From Phoronis australis (taxonomy: Eukaryota > Phoronida > Phoronidae): a DNA stretch of 64,000 nucleotides. The number at the start of each line of letters is the position of its first letter. The first letter of the stretch is position 1. The translations under genes were made by a program, and so were the position numbers. The stretch covers positions 213,200-277,199 of the forward strand of contig NMRA01000304.1 of NCBI GenBank assembly GCA_002633005.1. The letters are read 5' to 3'. This document shows, in pieces, positions 61,401-62,939 of the stretch. A model generated the notes under the pieces. The model ran no database searches. It was given only the letters and a program-made list of their open reading frames with translations, and had not been told where the DNA came from.

Positions 61401-62151
61401 ATGCTTAGGAGACAGAGAAAAGGCCTGTTCTCTAAACTCCTGGATTTCATTTGCAGTCCGCCCACATCGCCCGATCAGCAGCGGCAACAGCCAAGCCCTG
61501 CCCGTCAGGTGACCTCCACGCCGGATATGCATGCCAAACTGGAGAGATATGCCAACAGGTATTTGTCCTAGCTGTCACTTTTAGTTTCGTAGCCATCGTG
61601 TGAAACTATTATCTGTCCATGTGATTGGGATCCGCAACTGTCACAAGTTTGGCGACATTTGACTGTTTTGGATGTTTGTGTAGCTGTAAAAACGGAAATA
61701 AAACCTGATTCACTAAGTGAAGGGCACTATTTTGGCTGAAGCTTCAGTCTGTTCACAAAATCAAAGAAAATCTACTGTCTCGTTAGGCGTTGTTGGATCC
61801 TGGGCCGAGTTTTGTGGATGCAAGAATCTCACATAGGAAGCTAGTGTGATCACGTTTCGGTTGTAATAGACGGCGATATCTCATGAAGTCTTGTGTGATC
61901 TTGTATTGTTGGCAGGTTTACATGCCTAAGGAACGCACCCCTGGCCAACGATTGAGTTTTGGTTTGAAATCATAATTACGACTTAAGTTGACATAAGGAG
62001 TTTTATTAATAAGGAGAACAATCGACTGTTTTGTTATTCTGGTCTCATGTACTGCTCTGGGTAGGTCCACTCACTAAGCTTATTTTATGTTGTTTTCCTT
62101 AAATTTCAGGCTAGCTGAGGTGGAGCAAAAACACTGTTCAACAACAGAGCC
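1330..62151 (+). CDS. DMD: Dystrophin/utrophin-family gene, 3' half (23 exons, both ends outside window)
   Basis: Joined exons 1330..62151 give about 1,217 in-frame codons. Order: spectrin repeats R18-R19, short hinge 3, R20-R24, hinge 4, WW, two EF-hand-like regions, ZZ zinc finger, start of the C-terminal tail. In the family, WW, EF and ZZ together bind the beta-dystroglycan tail at the plasma membrane, the rod spans towards actin, and the tail binds syntrophin and dystrobrevin. Diagnostic strings seen include [40 protein letters not shown] and [11 protein letters not shown]. All introns obey GT/AG and all phases are compatible. The actin-binding N-terminus and the coiled-coil end are outside the window. 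An invertebrate usually has one such gene, so orthology is to the dystrophin/utrophin/DRP2 set together; the symbol follows the human member. Confidence 0.97.
1478..1946 (+). other. Intron, phase 0
   Basis: This 469-bp intron runs from GTGTGC to TTCCAG, with a pyrimidine-rich tract before the acceptor. I see no repeat or secondary gene in it. Confidence 0.8.
1947..2096 (+). CDS. DMD: Dystrophin exon, spectrin repeat 18 helices B-C (human exon 47 equivalent)
   Basis: The 150-bp exon is phase 0 at both ends, with acceptor TTCCAG and donor GTAAGG. It starts [20 protein letters not shown] and ends TLTNKWQQ. The closing 'N-K-W-Q-Q' is the conserved helix-C tryptophan of a spectrin repeat and aligns with human TNLQWIK. 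Its length equals that of human exon 47. Because both ends are phase 0, skipping it would keep the frame. Confidence 0.92.
2097..3369 (+). other. Intron, phase 0
   Basis: This 1.27-kb intron is AT-rich and contains short A/T homopolymers around 2600-2640 and 3200. I find no repeat family or coding exon in it. Confidence 0.75.
3370..3555 (+). CDS. DMD: Dystrophin exon, R18 helix C end to R19 helix A (human exon 48 equivalent)
   Basis: The 186-bp exon is phase 0 to phase 0, with acceptor GTGCAG and donor GTGAGT. It reads [20 protein letters not shown] and then [20 protein letters not shown], the helix A of the next repeat, aligning to human KKLEDLEEQLNHLLLWL. A serine/threonine-rich stretch ([12 protein letters not shown]) replaces the human AB loop. 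Its length equals that of human exon 48. Confidence 0.93.
3556..4248 (+). other. Intron, phase 0
   Basis: This 693-bp intron is AT-rich and ends in a TCATTTAG acceptor. I see nothing of note in it. Confidence 0.75.
4249..4468 (+). CDS. DMD: Dystrophin exon, R19 helices B-C into hinge 3 (human exons 49+50 fused)
   Basis: The 220-bp exon starts at phase 0 ([20 protein letters not shown]) and ends at phase 1 on donor [17 protein letters not shown] is the repeat's helix-C tryptophan motif. The last residues ([15 protein letters not shown]) begin a low-complexity hinge. Human exons 49 (102 bp) and 50 (109 bp) together cover the same stretch, so the intron between them is absent here. Start and end phases match the human ones. 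Confidence 0.92.
4469..4686 (+). other. Short intron, phase 1
   Basis: This 218-bp intron lies in the hinge 3 coding region, with donor GTATGA and acceptor TTTCAG after a T-rich tract. Confidence 0.85.
4687..4856 (+). CDS. DMD: Dystrophin exon, hinge 3 end and R20 helix A (human exon 51 equivalent)
   Basis: The 170-bp exon enters at phase 1 and leaves at phase 0. It reads [20 protein letters not shown], then [20 protein letters not shown] and [14 protein letters not shown]. This aligns with human PALADFNRAWTELTDWL and VGDLEDINEMIIKQK. It is 63 nt shorter than human exon 51, all of it in the hinge part, so hinge 3 is about 21 residues shorter than in humans. Confidence 0.95.
5031..5973. repeat. 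Near-identical direct duplication around a single N (probable assembly artefact)
   Basis: 5031-5503 and 5505-5973 are almost identical; differences are a few bases and poly-T length. The only unknown base, at 5504, lies exactly between them. The same pattern recurs at 14945 and 27578. I infer that two haplotypes were laid end to end. Confidence 0.8.
6850..7450 (+). repeat. Diverged dispersed repeat, copy 1
   Basis: Several blocks recur in the same order at about 55240-55640. Examples are a 'TGAAACT...' block, 'AAAATGTTCCACTTTTG', 'GATTTTCATGA.AAA', 'AAAAGTTGCA', 'TTTCTACATTCAGAAAATA' and 'AAATATTTGGTTAAA'. Identity is modest. No terminal repeat or coding sequence was found, so the class is unknown and the ends are approximate. 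Confidence 0.5.
9256..9373 (+). CDS. DMD: Dystrophin exon, R20 helix B (human exon 52 equivalent)
   Basis: The 118-bp exon is phase 0 at entry and phase 1 at exit (donor GTAACT). It reads [20 protein letters not shown], then [19 protein letters not shown]. It aligns with human ATMQDLEQRRPQLEELITAAQ. Human exon 52 is also 118 bp with the same phases. The phase-1 exit matters because it is the same as that of the candidate alternative exon at 13845-13941 in the following intron. Confidence 0.94.
12091..12605. repeat. Cluster of short repeats and a perfect inverted repeat
   Basis: A block of about 28 bp, beginning GAAAAGTCACCATTTCTAAG and followed by a T-run, occurs near 12091 and again near 12250. 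The core AAAGTCAC recurs near 12583 and 12597. 12530-12543 and 12562-12575 form a perfect 14-bp inverted repeat (AAAAGACGCCTTTT) with an 18-bp loop. These look like remains of a foldback element; the boundaries are not clear. Confidence 0.5.
13845..13941 (+). CDS. DMD: Candidate alternative first coding exon of a short dystrophin isoform (R20/R21 onward)
   Basis: An ATG at 13845 in near-ideal context (CGCCATGG) opens [20 protein letters not shown], then [12 protein letters not shown]. The frame then meets a donor (G|GTAAGCC) at phase 1. The next exon (22815) needs phase 1, so the join reads ...[15 protein letters not shown], in frame. The peptide is acidic (10 Asp/Glu, 3 Lys/Arg) and its end could extend helix C of R20. 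TAG at 13821 closes the frame upstream, which fits a first exon. Alternatively, a weak acceptor (TCTCTCAAG) at 13839 would make 13840-13941 a 102-nt cassette also in frame with the exon at 9256. No TATA box is evident. It is inferred from coding potential and phase only. Confidence 0.6.
14133..15765. repeat. Near-identical direct duplication around a single N (probable assembly artefact)
   Basis: 14133-14944 and 14946-15765 are about 98% identical over some 812 bp, with a single N at 14945 between them. An 88-codon open frame is therefore present twice (near 14528 and 15349) and should not be counted as two genes. It matches no family I recognise and looks non-coding. Confidence 0.85.
16390..16500 (-). 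mobile_element. tRNA-derived SINE-like element, family B, minus strand
   Basis: Read on the minus strand it has a box A-like TAGTTTAGTGG, then CTAGAGCATCTG, then a box B-like GGGTTCCAACTGAACC, followed by ATCTTTTCAGA. The same order, including ACTAGAGCAT and AGAAATCTTTTCAGA, occurs on the plus strand at about 56390-56495. Two copies with pol III promoter boxes support a SINE. No tRNA cloverleaf is intact. Confidence 0.6.
17183..17642. mobile_element. Non-autonomous DNA transposon-like element, copy 1
   Basis: The left end, TTAGGGACTTTCCCAC, and the inverted right end (AGACCCTTTCCCATG) form imperfect terminal inverted repeats. The interior (GGATTTAATGGCAAAGTGTT, then CACTGAAGTTATTGATGCG) resembles the element at 31668-32168 (GGATTTAACAGCAGAGTGTT, CATTGAAGTTATCGCTAGG). 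It has no coding capacity. The family assignment is inference. Confidence 0.5.
17747..18071. mobile_element. Foldback/MITE with long terminal inverted repeats
   Basis: About 90 bp at the left end (from TTAGACGAATTTCATGAAAC) is the imperfect inverted complement of the right end (…CCTCATGAAATTTGCCTGA). It includes the shared core CATCATTCTGAGGA near 17816-17840 and 17970-17985. The spacer is about 130 bp with no open frame of note. Confidence 0.65.
18866..18965. repeat. Hairpin element (about 33-bp arms)
   Basis: The left arm TAGTCTAACATGATGGGCCT then GCATTTTGAGAA mirrors the right arm TTCTCAAAATGC then AGGCATGTTATGTCAGACTA. The loop centre (TTATTCAGTG) recurs at about 48118 inside a second, more decayed hairpin. 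It probably belongs to a small foldback family. Confidence 0.6.
19738..20280. repeat. Diverged minisatellite, unit about 55-60 bp
   Basis: Some 9-10 copies of a unit containing ACCATTATTCTGCTTTGCAC, TATTTGAAGCC and ATAACAGCACCATCTTAT follow one another. One stretch of unrelated sequence interrupts them (about 19955-20025). The units are diverged, so the array is old. Confidence 0.75.
21334..21354. repeat. C-rich low-complexity tract
   Basis: This is a short run of C with single A or T breaks. On the minus strand it reads as a G-rich tract that could in principle form a G-quadruplex. It lies in an intron and no gene is associated with it. Confidence 0.5.
22468..22695. mobile_element. Foldback/MITE-like element just upstream of an exon
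   Basis: The left end GGCCCTGTTTCTTGAAG and the right end CTTTTGTGAAACAGGC are inverted copies over about 14 bp. The interior has several repeated and inverted 'TTTTGACTT/CAAAAGTC' pieces. It ends about 120 bp before the acceptor of the exon at 22815. Confidence 0.55.
22815..23026 (+). CDS. DMD: Dystrophin exon, R20 helix C to R21 helix A (human exon 53 equivalent)
   Basis: The 212-bp exon enters at phase 1 (completing V) and exits at phase 0. It reads [20 protein letters not shown], then [14 protein letters not shown] and [11 protein letters not shown]. This aligns with human IERIQNQWDEVQEHLQNRRQQ and VDAIQKKITETK. The length equals that of human exon 53. It is the acceptor partner for both the 9256 exon and the candidate start exon at 13845. 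Confidence 0.96.
23027..25337 (+). other. Intron, phase 0, 2.3 kb
   Basis: AT-rich intron between the R21 exons. I find no repeat family or conserved exon. Open frames on the minus strand near 23932-24117 and 24972-25292 look like chance. Confidence 0.7.
25338..25492 (+). CDS. DMD: Dystrophin exon, R21 helices B-C (human exon 54 equivalent)
   Basis: The 155-bp exon enters at phase 0 and exits at phase 2 (AA|GTAAGG). It reads [20 protein letters not shown], then [20 protein letters not shown] and [10 protein letters not shown]. The string 'DYS.DDT.K' and the NxRW tryptophan match human LLRDYSADDTRKVHMITENIN. The length equals that of human exon 54. Confidence 0.96.
25588..25813 (+). mobile_element. 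tRNA-derived SINE, family A, full copy
   Basis: The head has pol III box A (TGGCCTAGTGG, 25603-25613) and a box B-like GCATTCGAGTCC (about 25646). The body is unrelated to tRNA. The tail carries a stem-loop (GTCTGGTAC-AACGT-GTATCAGGC) within an outer GCGGCCTG/CAGGCCGC stem. Flanks TGTGAGTTGTC (25577-25587) and TGTGGGTTGTC (25814-25824) look like a target-site duplication with one change. A second long copy lies at 62487-62730 and a tail fragment at 49346-49402. Confidence 0.85.
26451..26613. mobile_element. Near-complete palindrome (hairpin MITE)
   Basis: The two halves pair almost end to end around a short centre (CATTAGC). They run from TAGATTATTACATG to CATGTAATAATCTA, through AGTCGTTATCCCC/GGGGGATAACGACT and AGAATTATCGCCCGAGGGG/CCCCGAGGGTGATAATTCT. 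The length is about 163 bp with no coding content. The form is that of a foldback MITE. Confidence 0.75.
27161..27232 (+). mobile_element. tRNA-like sequence (SINE head or tRNA pseudogene)
   Basis: Box A (TGGTGTAGTGG, 27166-27176) and box B (GGTTCGAATCC, 27209-27219) are perfect and correctly spaced. The acceptor arms do not pair and the T-stem has two mismatches, so it is not an intact tRNA. No copy of this family was seen elsewhere in the window. Confidence 0.6.
27256..27900. repeat. Near-identical direct duplication around a single N (probable assembly artefact)
   Basis: 27256-27577 and 27579-27900 are near identical over about 322 bp, with the N at 27578 between them. This is the same structure as at 5504 and 14945. 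Confidence 0.85.
28310..28485 (-). repeat. Dispersed repeat family D, minus-strand copy
   Basis: On the minus strand this reads CCAAAAGTATTCAGACAAAA, later GAATTAACTGGTGGCTAAAC, then TAATAGTTATTACCAGTCAT and AGAATTAGCCACC. The same landmarks in the same order occur at 1-220, about 36780-37000 and, inverted, 52880-53092. Confidence 0.7.
28660..28807 (+). CDS. DMD: Dystrophin exon, R22 helix A (human exon 55 equivalent, shortened)
   Basis: The 148-bp exon enters at phase 2 and exits at phase 0 (donor GTAAAA). It reads [20 protein letters not shown], then [20 protein letters not shown] and GTDSEVKRQ. 'FIWLADIES' is helix A, aligning with human EKFLAWLTEAET. Human exon 55 is 190 bp; the 42-nt (14-codon) deficit falls after helix A, in the AB loop and start of helix B. 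Either the repeat is truly short or a small exon in the following 6-kb intron was missed. Confidence 0.9.
28905..29225. repeat. Three diverged tandem copies, unit about 105-145 bp
   Basis: The landmark TTCTTCCAATAGGTGGC followed by ACTGTA appears near 28918, 29062 (TTCTTCTAATAGATGGC) and 29169. Shared flanks include TCACTTT and GATAA. It begins about 100 bp after the donor of the preceding exon. Confidence 0.55.
31668..32168. mobile_element. Non-autonomous DNA transposon-like element, copy 2
   Basis: The ends TTAGGCCGTTTCATAC and (inverted) AAAAGGCCTTTTCATAC are imperfect inverted repeats. 31730-31758 is a perfect palindrome with 14-bp arms (GTTAACTTCAGTCC). The interior is related to 17183-17642. 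It has no coding capacity. Confidence 0.6.
34805..34974 (+). CDS. DMD: Dystrophin exon, R22 helices B-C (human exon 56 equivalent)
   Basis: The 170-bp exon enters at phase 0 and exits at phase 2 (ATCAG|GTGAGG). It reads [20 protein letters not shown], then [20 protein letters not shown] and IR. This aligns with human DLQGEIEAHTDVYHNL and RRLDNMNFKWSELRKKSLNIR. Joined to the exon at 46895 it gives [13 protein letters not shown], as human NIRSHLEASSDQW. Confidence 0.96.
36776..37000 (+). repeat. Dispersed repeat family D, plus copy
   Basis: CCAAAAGTATTCAGACAAAA, GAGAATGAAGGGGAATCAAC, CCTAAGCCATTTTGG and TTAACAGAATTAGCTGCC occur in the family order. It is the closest match in this window to the copy at 1-220. 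Confidence 0.75.
42039..44215 (+). CDS. DMD: Giant candidate alternative first exon of a dystrophin isoform, with PP1-docking motifs
   Basis: An ATG with A at -3 opens 725 codons without a stop, far beyond chance in this AT-rich DNA. The frame ends in ...ADSVGRPP at donor CC|GTAAG, phase 2. Joined to the exon at 46895 (phase 2) it reads [14 protein letters not shown], in frame with R23. TGA at 41997 closes the frame upstream, so this looks like a first coding exon. Residues 41-50 ([10 protein letters not shown]) hold an RVxF motif (KVSF 43-46). SILK (62-65) and GILK (108-111) match the [GS]IL[RK] PP1 site. Serine-rich acidic stretches follow (66-100); most of the chain is Ser/Asn/Asp/Gly-rich and likely disordered. 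Residues 613-625 ([13 protein letters not shown]) and 703-719 look helical. The inferred product is about 1,600 residues: this N-terminus plus R23-R24, WW, EF, ZZ and tail. Position resembles Dp116, G-utrophin and DRP2 starts. No TATA box is seen. A separate nested gene is the alternative, but the frame runs directly into the donor. Confidence 0.82.
46108..46157. repeat. GA-rich microsatellite
   Basis: This is a purine-rich run of GAGA/GACA units in the intron between the giant exon and the R23 exon. Confidence 0.7.
46895..47051 (+). CDS. DMD: Dystrophin exon, R23 helix A (human exon 57 equivalent)
   Basis: The 157-bp exon enters at phase 2 and exits at phase 0 (donor GTAAGG). It reads [20 protein letters not shown], then [20 protein letters not shown] and [12 protein letters not shown]. 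'QQPIGGD' and 'QN.DV' match human RQAPIGGDFPAVQKQNDV. The length equals that of human exon 57. It can accept either the R22 exon (34805) or the giant exon (42039) without a frame change. Confidence 0.97.
47052..47885 (+). other. Intron, phase 0
   Basis: This 834-bp intron has a G-run near 47092. An imperfect direct repeat of about 38 bp lies at about 47638-47712 (TTAACNTGGCACTACAGAAG twice). There is nothing coding. Confidence 0.75.
47886..47985 (+). CDS. DMD: Dystrophin exon, R23 helix B (human exon 58 equivalent)
   Basis: The 100-bp exon enters at phase 0 and exits at phase 1 (GAAG|GTCAGT). It reads [20 protein letters not shown], then [14 protein letters not shown]. It aligns with human AFKRELKTKEPVIMSTLETVR. 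It is 21 nt shorter than human exon 58. Confidence 0.92.
48078..48151. repeat. Decayed hairpin related to 18866-18965
   Basis: The left arm GGGTTCCTGGATTTTGAAAA is an imperfect inverted copy of the right arm ending CTCCAAATCCTGACCCC. The loop TTATTCAGTG and the word TTTGAAAACCAGTTTTTATGCC (TTTGAGAACCAGTTGATGCC at 18.9 kb) link the two elements. Confidence 0.45.
49346..49402 (+). mobile_element. SINE family A, 3' tail fragment
   Basis: Only the tail is present: GCGGCCTGCATACGTCTGGT, with the stem GTCTGGTAC-AATGT-GTACCAGAC, which here pairs perfectly over 9 bp. It then ends in GCAATTATTT as the other copies do. Confidence 0.75.
50285..50430 (+). CDS. DMD: Dystrophin exon, R23 helix C (first part of human exon 59)
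   Basis: The 146-bp exon enters at phase 1 and exits at phase 0 (AAG|GTGAGT). It reads [20 protein letters not shown], then [20 protein letters not shown] and QNKIDDTMK. 'NQLWADV...DWQNKIDDT' matches human NTEWEKLNLHSADWQRKIDET. In human dystrophin this and the next exon are one exon (59). Confidence 0.95.
50431..51670 (+). other. Intron, phase 0, absent from human dystrophin
   Basis: This 1.24-kb intron splits what is a single exon (59) in human DMD. There is no repeat or coding exon in it. A plus-strand open frame at 51277-51498 ([14 protein letters not shown]...) is short and unsupported. Confidence 0.8.
51671..51805 (+). CDS. DMD: Dystrophin exon, R24 helices A-B (second part of human exon 59)
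   Basis: The 135-bp exon is phase 0 at both ends (donor GTAAGT). It reads [20 protein letters not shown], then [20 protein letters not shown] and IEQTK. It aligns with human ELQEATDELDLKLRQAEVIKG and WQPVGDLLIDSLQDHLEKVK. Both ends being phase 0, it is skippable without a frame change. Confidence 0.96.
51806..51970 (+). other. Short intron, phase 0
   Basis: This 165-bp intron runs from GTAAGT to CTTACAG. It is among the shortest in the window. Confidence 0.85.
51971..52397 (+). CDS. DMD: Dystrophin exon, R24 helix C, hinge 4, WW domain, first EF region (human exons 60-64 fused)
   Basis: The 427-bp exon enters at phase 0 and exits at phase 1. It opens [20 protein letters not shown] and continues [20 protein letters not shown] (R24 end) and [20 protein letters not shown] (hinge 4). 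The WW domain has its two tryptophans at 52214 and 52280, the YY pair at 52247-52252 and HP at 52286-52291. Then [20 protein letters not shown] begins the EF region. WW plus EF binds the PPxY tail of beta-dystroglycan in this family. Human exons 60-64 total 424 bp, so four introns, including the one bearing the Dp71 promoter, are missing here. Confidence 0.99.
52398..52656 (+). other. Short intron, phase 1, with a tRNA-like patch
   Basis: This 259-bp intron runs from GTGAGT to TTCTAG. About 52490-52570 reads like a decayed tRNA head: GGCTTAGCTACACC, GTTAGACTGCAACC, then a box B-like TGTTCGATTCCG. It may be a SINE relic. Confidence 0.6.
52657..52861 (+). CDS. DMD: Dystrophin exon, EF-hand region (human exon 65 equivalent)
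   Basis: The 205-bp exon enters at phase 1 and exits at phase 2 (GACAT|GTAAGT). It reads [20 protein letters not shown], then [20 protein letters not shown] and [15 protein letters not shown]. It matches human [21 protein letters not shown] and [15 protein letters not shown]. It is one codon longer than human exon 65 (202 bp). Confidence 0.98.
52862..53841 (+). other. Intron, phase 2
   Basis: This 980-bp intron has a dispersed repeat D copy (minus) at 52880-53092, starting within 20 bp of the donor. The rest is unremarkable and AT-rich. Confidence 0.75.
52880..53092 (-). repeat. Dispersed repeat family D, minus copy
   Basis: On the minus strand: TCAAAAGAATACAGACAAAA, GAAGAATTAACAAG, GGTGGCTGAGCCG, TGTAATTAGAATTTTGCTGC, ATGGTTATTACCAGTCATTT, GTTAACAGAAGTAGC. 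It is the fourth copy of the family in this window. Confidence 0.7.
53842..53927 (+). CDS. DMD: Dystrophin exon, EF-hand region (human exon 66 equivalent)
   Basis: The 86-bp exon enters at phase 2 and exits at phase 1 (AGAT|GTAAGT). It reads [20 protein letters not shown], then AHLEDKYR. It matches human [20 protein letters not shown] and AHLEDKYRY. The length equals that of human exon 66. It is too short to stand out as an open frame and is placed by homology and phase. Confidence 0.97.
53928..56012 (+). other. Intron, phase 1, 2.1 kb
   Basis: It contains an unproven 96-codon open frame (54111-54401) and copy 2 of a diverged dispersed repeat (about 55240-55640). 55035-55090 has a weak tRNA-like 5' half (GTAGCTCAGTTTGTGG). 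Nothing else is supported. Confidence 0.7.
55240..55640 (+). repeat. Diverged dispersed repeat, copy 2
   Basis: Blocks shared with 6850-7450 in the same order: ATGAAACTCAATAC, AAAATGTCCCACTTTTG, TGATTTTCATGAAAAAA, AAAAGTTGCAAA, TTTCAGAAAATACA and AGATATTTGGTTAAAA. The ends are approximate and the class is unknown. Confidence 0.5.
56013..56170 (+). CDS. DMD: Dystrophin exon, EF-hand region (human exon 67 equivalent)
   Basis: The 158-bp exon enters at phase 1 and exits at phase 0. It reads [20 protein letters not shown], then [20 protein letters not shown] and [13 protein letters not shown]. It is near-identical in pattern to human DQRRLGLLLHDSIQIPRQL and [12 protein letters not shown]. The length equals that of human exon 67. 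Confidence 0.99.
56171..57394 (+). other. Intron, phase 0
   Basis: This 1.2-kb intron contains a plus-strand SINE-B copy (about 56390-56495). Simple ATA/ATG-rich stretches occur near 56340 and 56560. No coding exon was recognised. Confidence 0.75.
56390..56495 (+). mobile_element. tRNA-derived SINE-like element, family B, plus strand
   Basis: It reads CCAGTGGAGCTGATGG, then TGAACTAGAGCATATGG, box B-like TAGGTTTGAACCCCGG, then GACAGAAATCTTTTCAGACT. This is the same order as the minus-strand copy at 16390-16500. Confidence 0.6.
57395..57561 (+). CDS. DMD: Dystrophin exon, EF-hand end and first half of ZZ finger (human exon 68 equivalent)
   Basis: The 167-bp exon enters at phase 0 and exits at phase 2. 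It reads [20 protein letters not shown], then [20 protein letters not shown] and [16 protein letters not shown]. The first two zinc-binding cysteines of ZZ are the codons at 57524 and 57533 (C-x2-C). The length equals that of human exon 68. In humans this region contacts beta-dystroglycan. Confidence 0.99.
57562..58568 (+). other. Intron, phase 2
   Basis: This 1.0-kb intron opens with a tandem repeat (57604-57770) about 45 bp after the donor. AT-rich simple sequence occurs near 58450-58500. Confidence 0.8.
57604..57770. repeat. Tandem repeat of 7-mer and 11-mer units
   Basis: ACTTATG (7) and ACTTATGTATG (11) alternate, giving a higher-order 18-bp period in places. The copies are nearly perfect, so the array is young and probably length-variable. 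Confidence 0.9.
58569..58680 (+). CDS. DMD: Dystrophin exon, second half of ZZ finger (human exon 69 equivalent)
   Basis: The 112-bp exon enters at phase 2 and exits at phase 0. It reads [20 protein letters not shown], then [17 protein letters not shown]. Cysteines at 58603 and 58612 form the second C-x2-C. Histidines are at 58642 and 58654. Human has GHKMHYPM where this has GHKLTHPM, so the second histidine is one position later. The length equals that of human exon 69. Confidence 0.99.
58681..59384 (+). other. Intron, phase 0
   Basis: This 704-bp intron is T-rich in the middle (59000-59120). Nothing else is recognised. Confidence 0.8.
59385..59521 (+). CDS. DMD: Dystrophin exon, region after ZZ (human exon 70 equivalent)
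   Basis: The 137-bp exon enters at phase 0 and exits at phase 2 (AAAG|GTATGT). It reads [20 protein letters not shown], then [20 protein letters not shown] and GDSIE. It matches human [20 protein letters not shown] and HPRRGYLPVQTVLEGDNME. The length equals that of human exon 70. No continuous open frame of notable length covers it because it is short. Confidence 0.98.
59522..61456 (+). other. Intron, phase 2, 1.9 kb
   Basis: A young tandem repeat lies at 59550-59630. The last 56 bp (61401-61456) are open in the frame of the following exon and start with an ATG; see findings. The remainder has no supported feature. Confidence 0.75.
59550..59630. repeat. Tandem repeat, 20-bp unit
   Basis: About four copies of GACGTAAATTGATTGAAGCA follow one another, the first copy slightly diverged (AATTGACGCAGGCGTAAATT). 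Confidence 0.9.
61457..61558 (+). CDS. DMD: Dystrophin exon, proline/glutamine-rich tail start (human exons 71+72 fused)
   Basis: The 102-bp exon enters at phase 2 and exits at phase 2 (AACAG|GTATTT). It reads [20 protein letters not shown], then [15 protein letters not shown]. The end matches human THSRIEHYASR. Human exons 71 (39 bp) and 72 (66 bp) total 105 bp, so here they are one exon. The human PVTLINFWP segment is not conserved. Symmetric phases make it a possible cassette. Confidence 0.92.
61559..62109 (+). other. Intron, phase 2
   Basis: This 551-bp intron runs from GTATTT to TTTCAG. I see nothing in it. Confidence 0.8.
62110..62151 (+). CDS. DMD: Dystrophin mini-exon (human exon 73 equivalent)
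   Basis: The 42-bp exon is phase 2 at both ends (acceptor TTTCAG, donor GTAAGT). It reads (R)[19 protein letters not shown] matches human LAEMENSN at the start of exon 73. Human exon 73 (66 bp, same phases) is alternatively spliced, so this one may also be optional. It is the last exon in the window. Confidence 0.88.
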
Positions 62152-62486
62152 GTAAGTAGGCTTTTTATCCAGTATCAATACAATGTAGTTATCAGTCAAA
62201 GTGGTGTGCCGGAGACACGAGTTGATATTGTCAGCAGATATGGCATCTGTTTTGTGGAAAGAGACTTTTACGTCAGAAATTTGGTTTTGCATAACTATGT
62301 TTGAAAAATGATTAAATCTTGCTTGAGCACAGTAAAAAATATACATTTAACCGCTAGGTACTGACGAGATAATTTAGTGAGTAAATTGTTTCTAGACTGT
62401 GTGTGCGTGTGATATGCTCATAATTACTTGACTAAATATTTATACATTAATTGTAAAGTGGGAGTGGAAGACCAAATTTCGGTCTT

Positions 62487-62730
62487 AATAATAAAAATAA
62501 TTGCAGGCGGTCTGATACACGTTATACCAGACGTGCACAGGCCTCGCATGTGGGCCCATTGCACTGATCACCTGGAAGTATTTTTATGCTTTATTAACAT
62601 GTGGTTAAAACCGAGCTGAGGAGCTAGAAACCTGGCTCAAGGGTTTAGCAGTGTGACCTGGTGGGACTTGAACCCACGACCTCGAGTAAAGAAAGCGGGC
62701 ACTTATCAACCAGGCCACACTGCCTCCTCT
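62487..62730 (-). mobile_element. tRNA-derived SINE, family A, minus copy with perfect target-site duplication
   Basis: On the minus strand it starts GAGGAGGCAGTGTGGCCTGG and carries box B GGGTTCAAGTCCC. It ends with the stem GTCTGGTAT-AACGT-GTATCAGAC and CGCCTGCAATTATTT. AATTTCGGTCTT occurs at 62475-62486 and again at 62731-62742, a perfect 12-bp target-site duplication, so the insertion is fairly recent and its ends are certain. Confidence 0.93.
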
Positions 62731-62939
62731 AATTTCGGTCTTGAGTATTAAGTCTCTTGTTATGAAGGAGACCCTTGCTCATATATGCTCTTGTTAATTT
62801 GTTAATGAGGATGTGTCTCTTGCATCTTGTAACTGTTGGTATTTTGTGACAACACGTTGGTCACTGTGTGCTACAAAAATCTCCCCACATTCTGTCTCAA
62901 AATAATAACACGTGACGATTAATTTTTGTGTCTTATACA

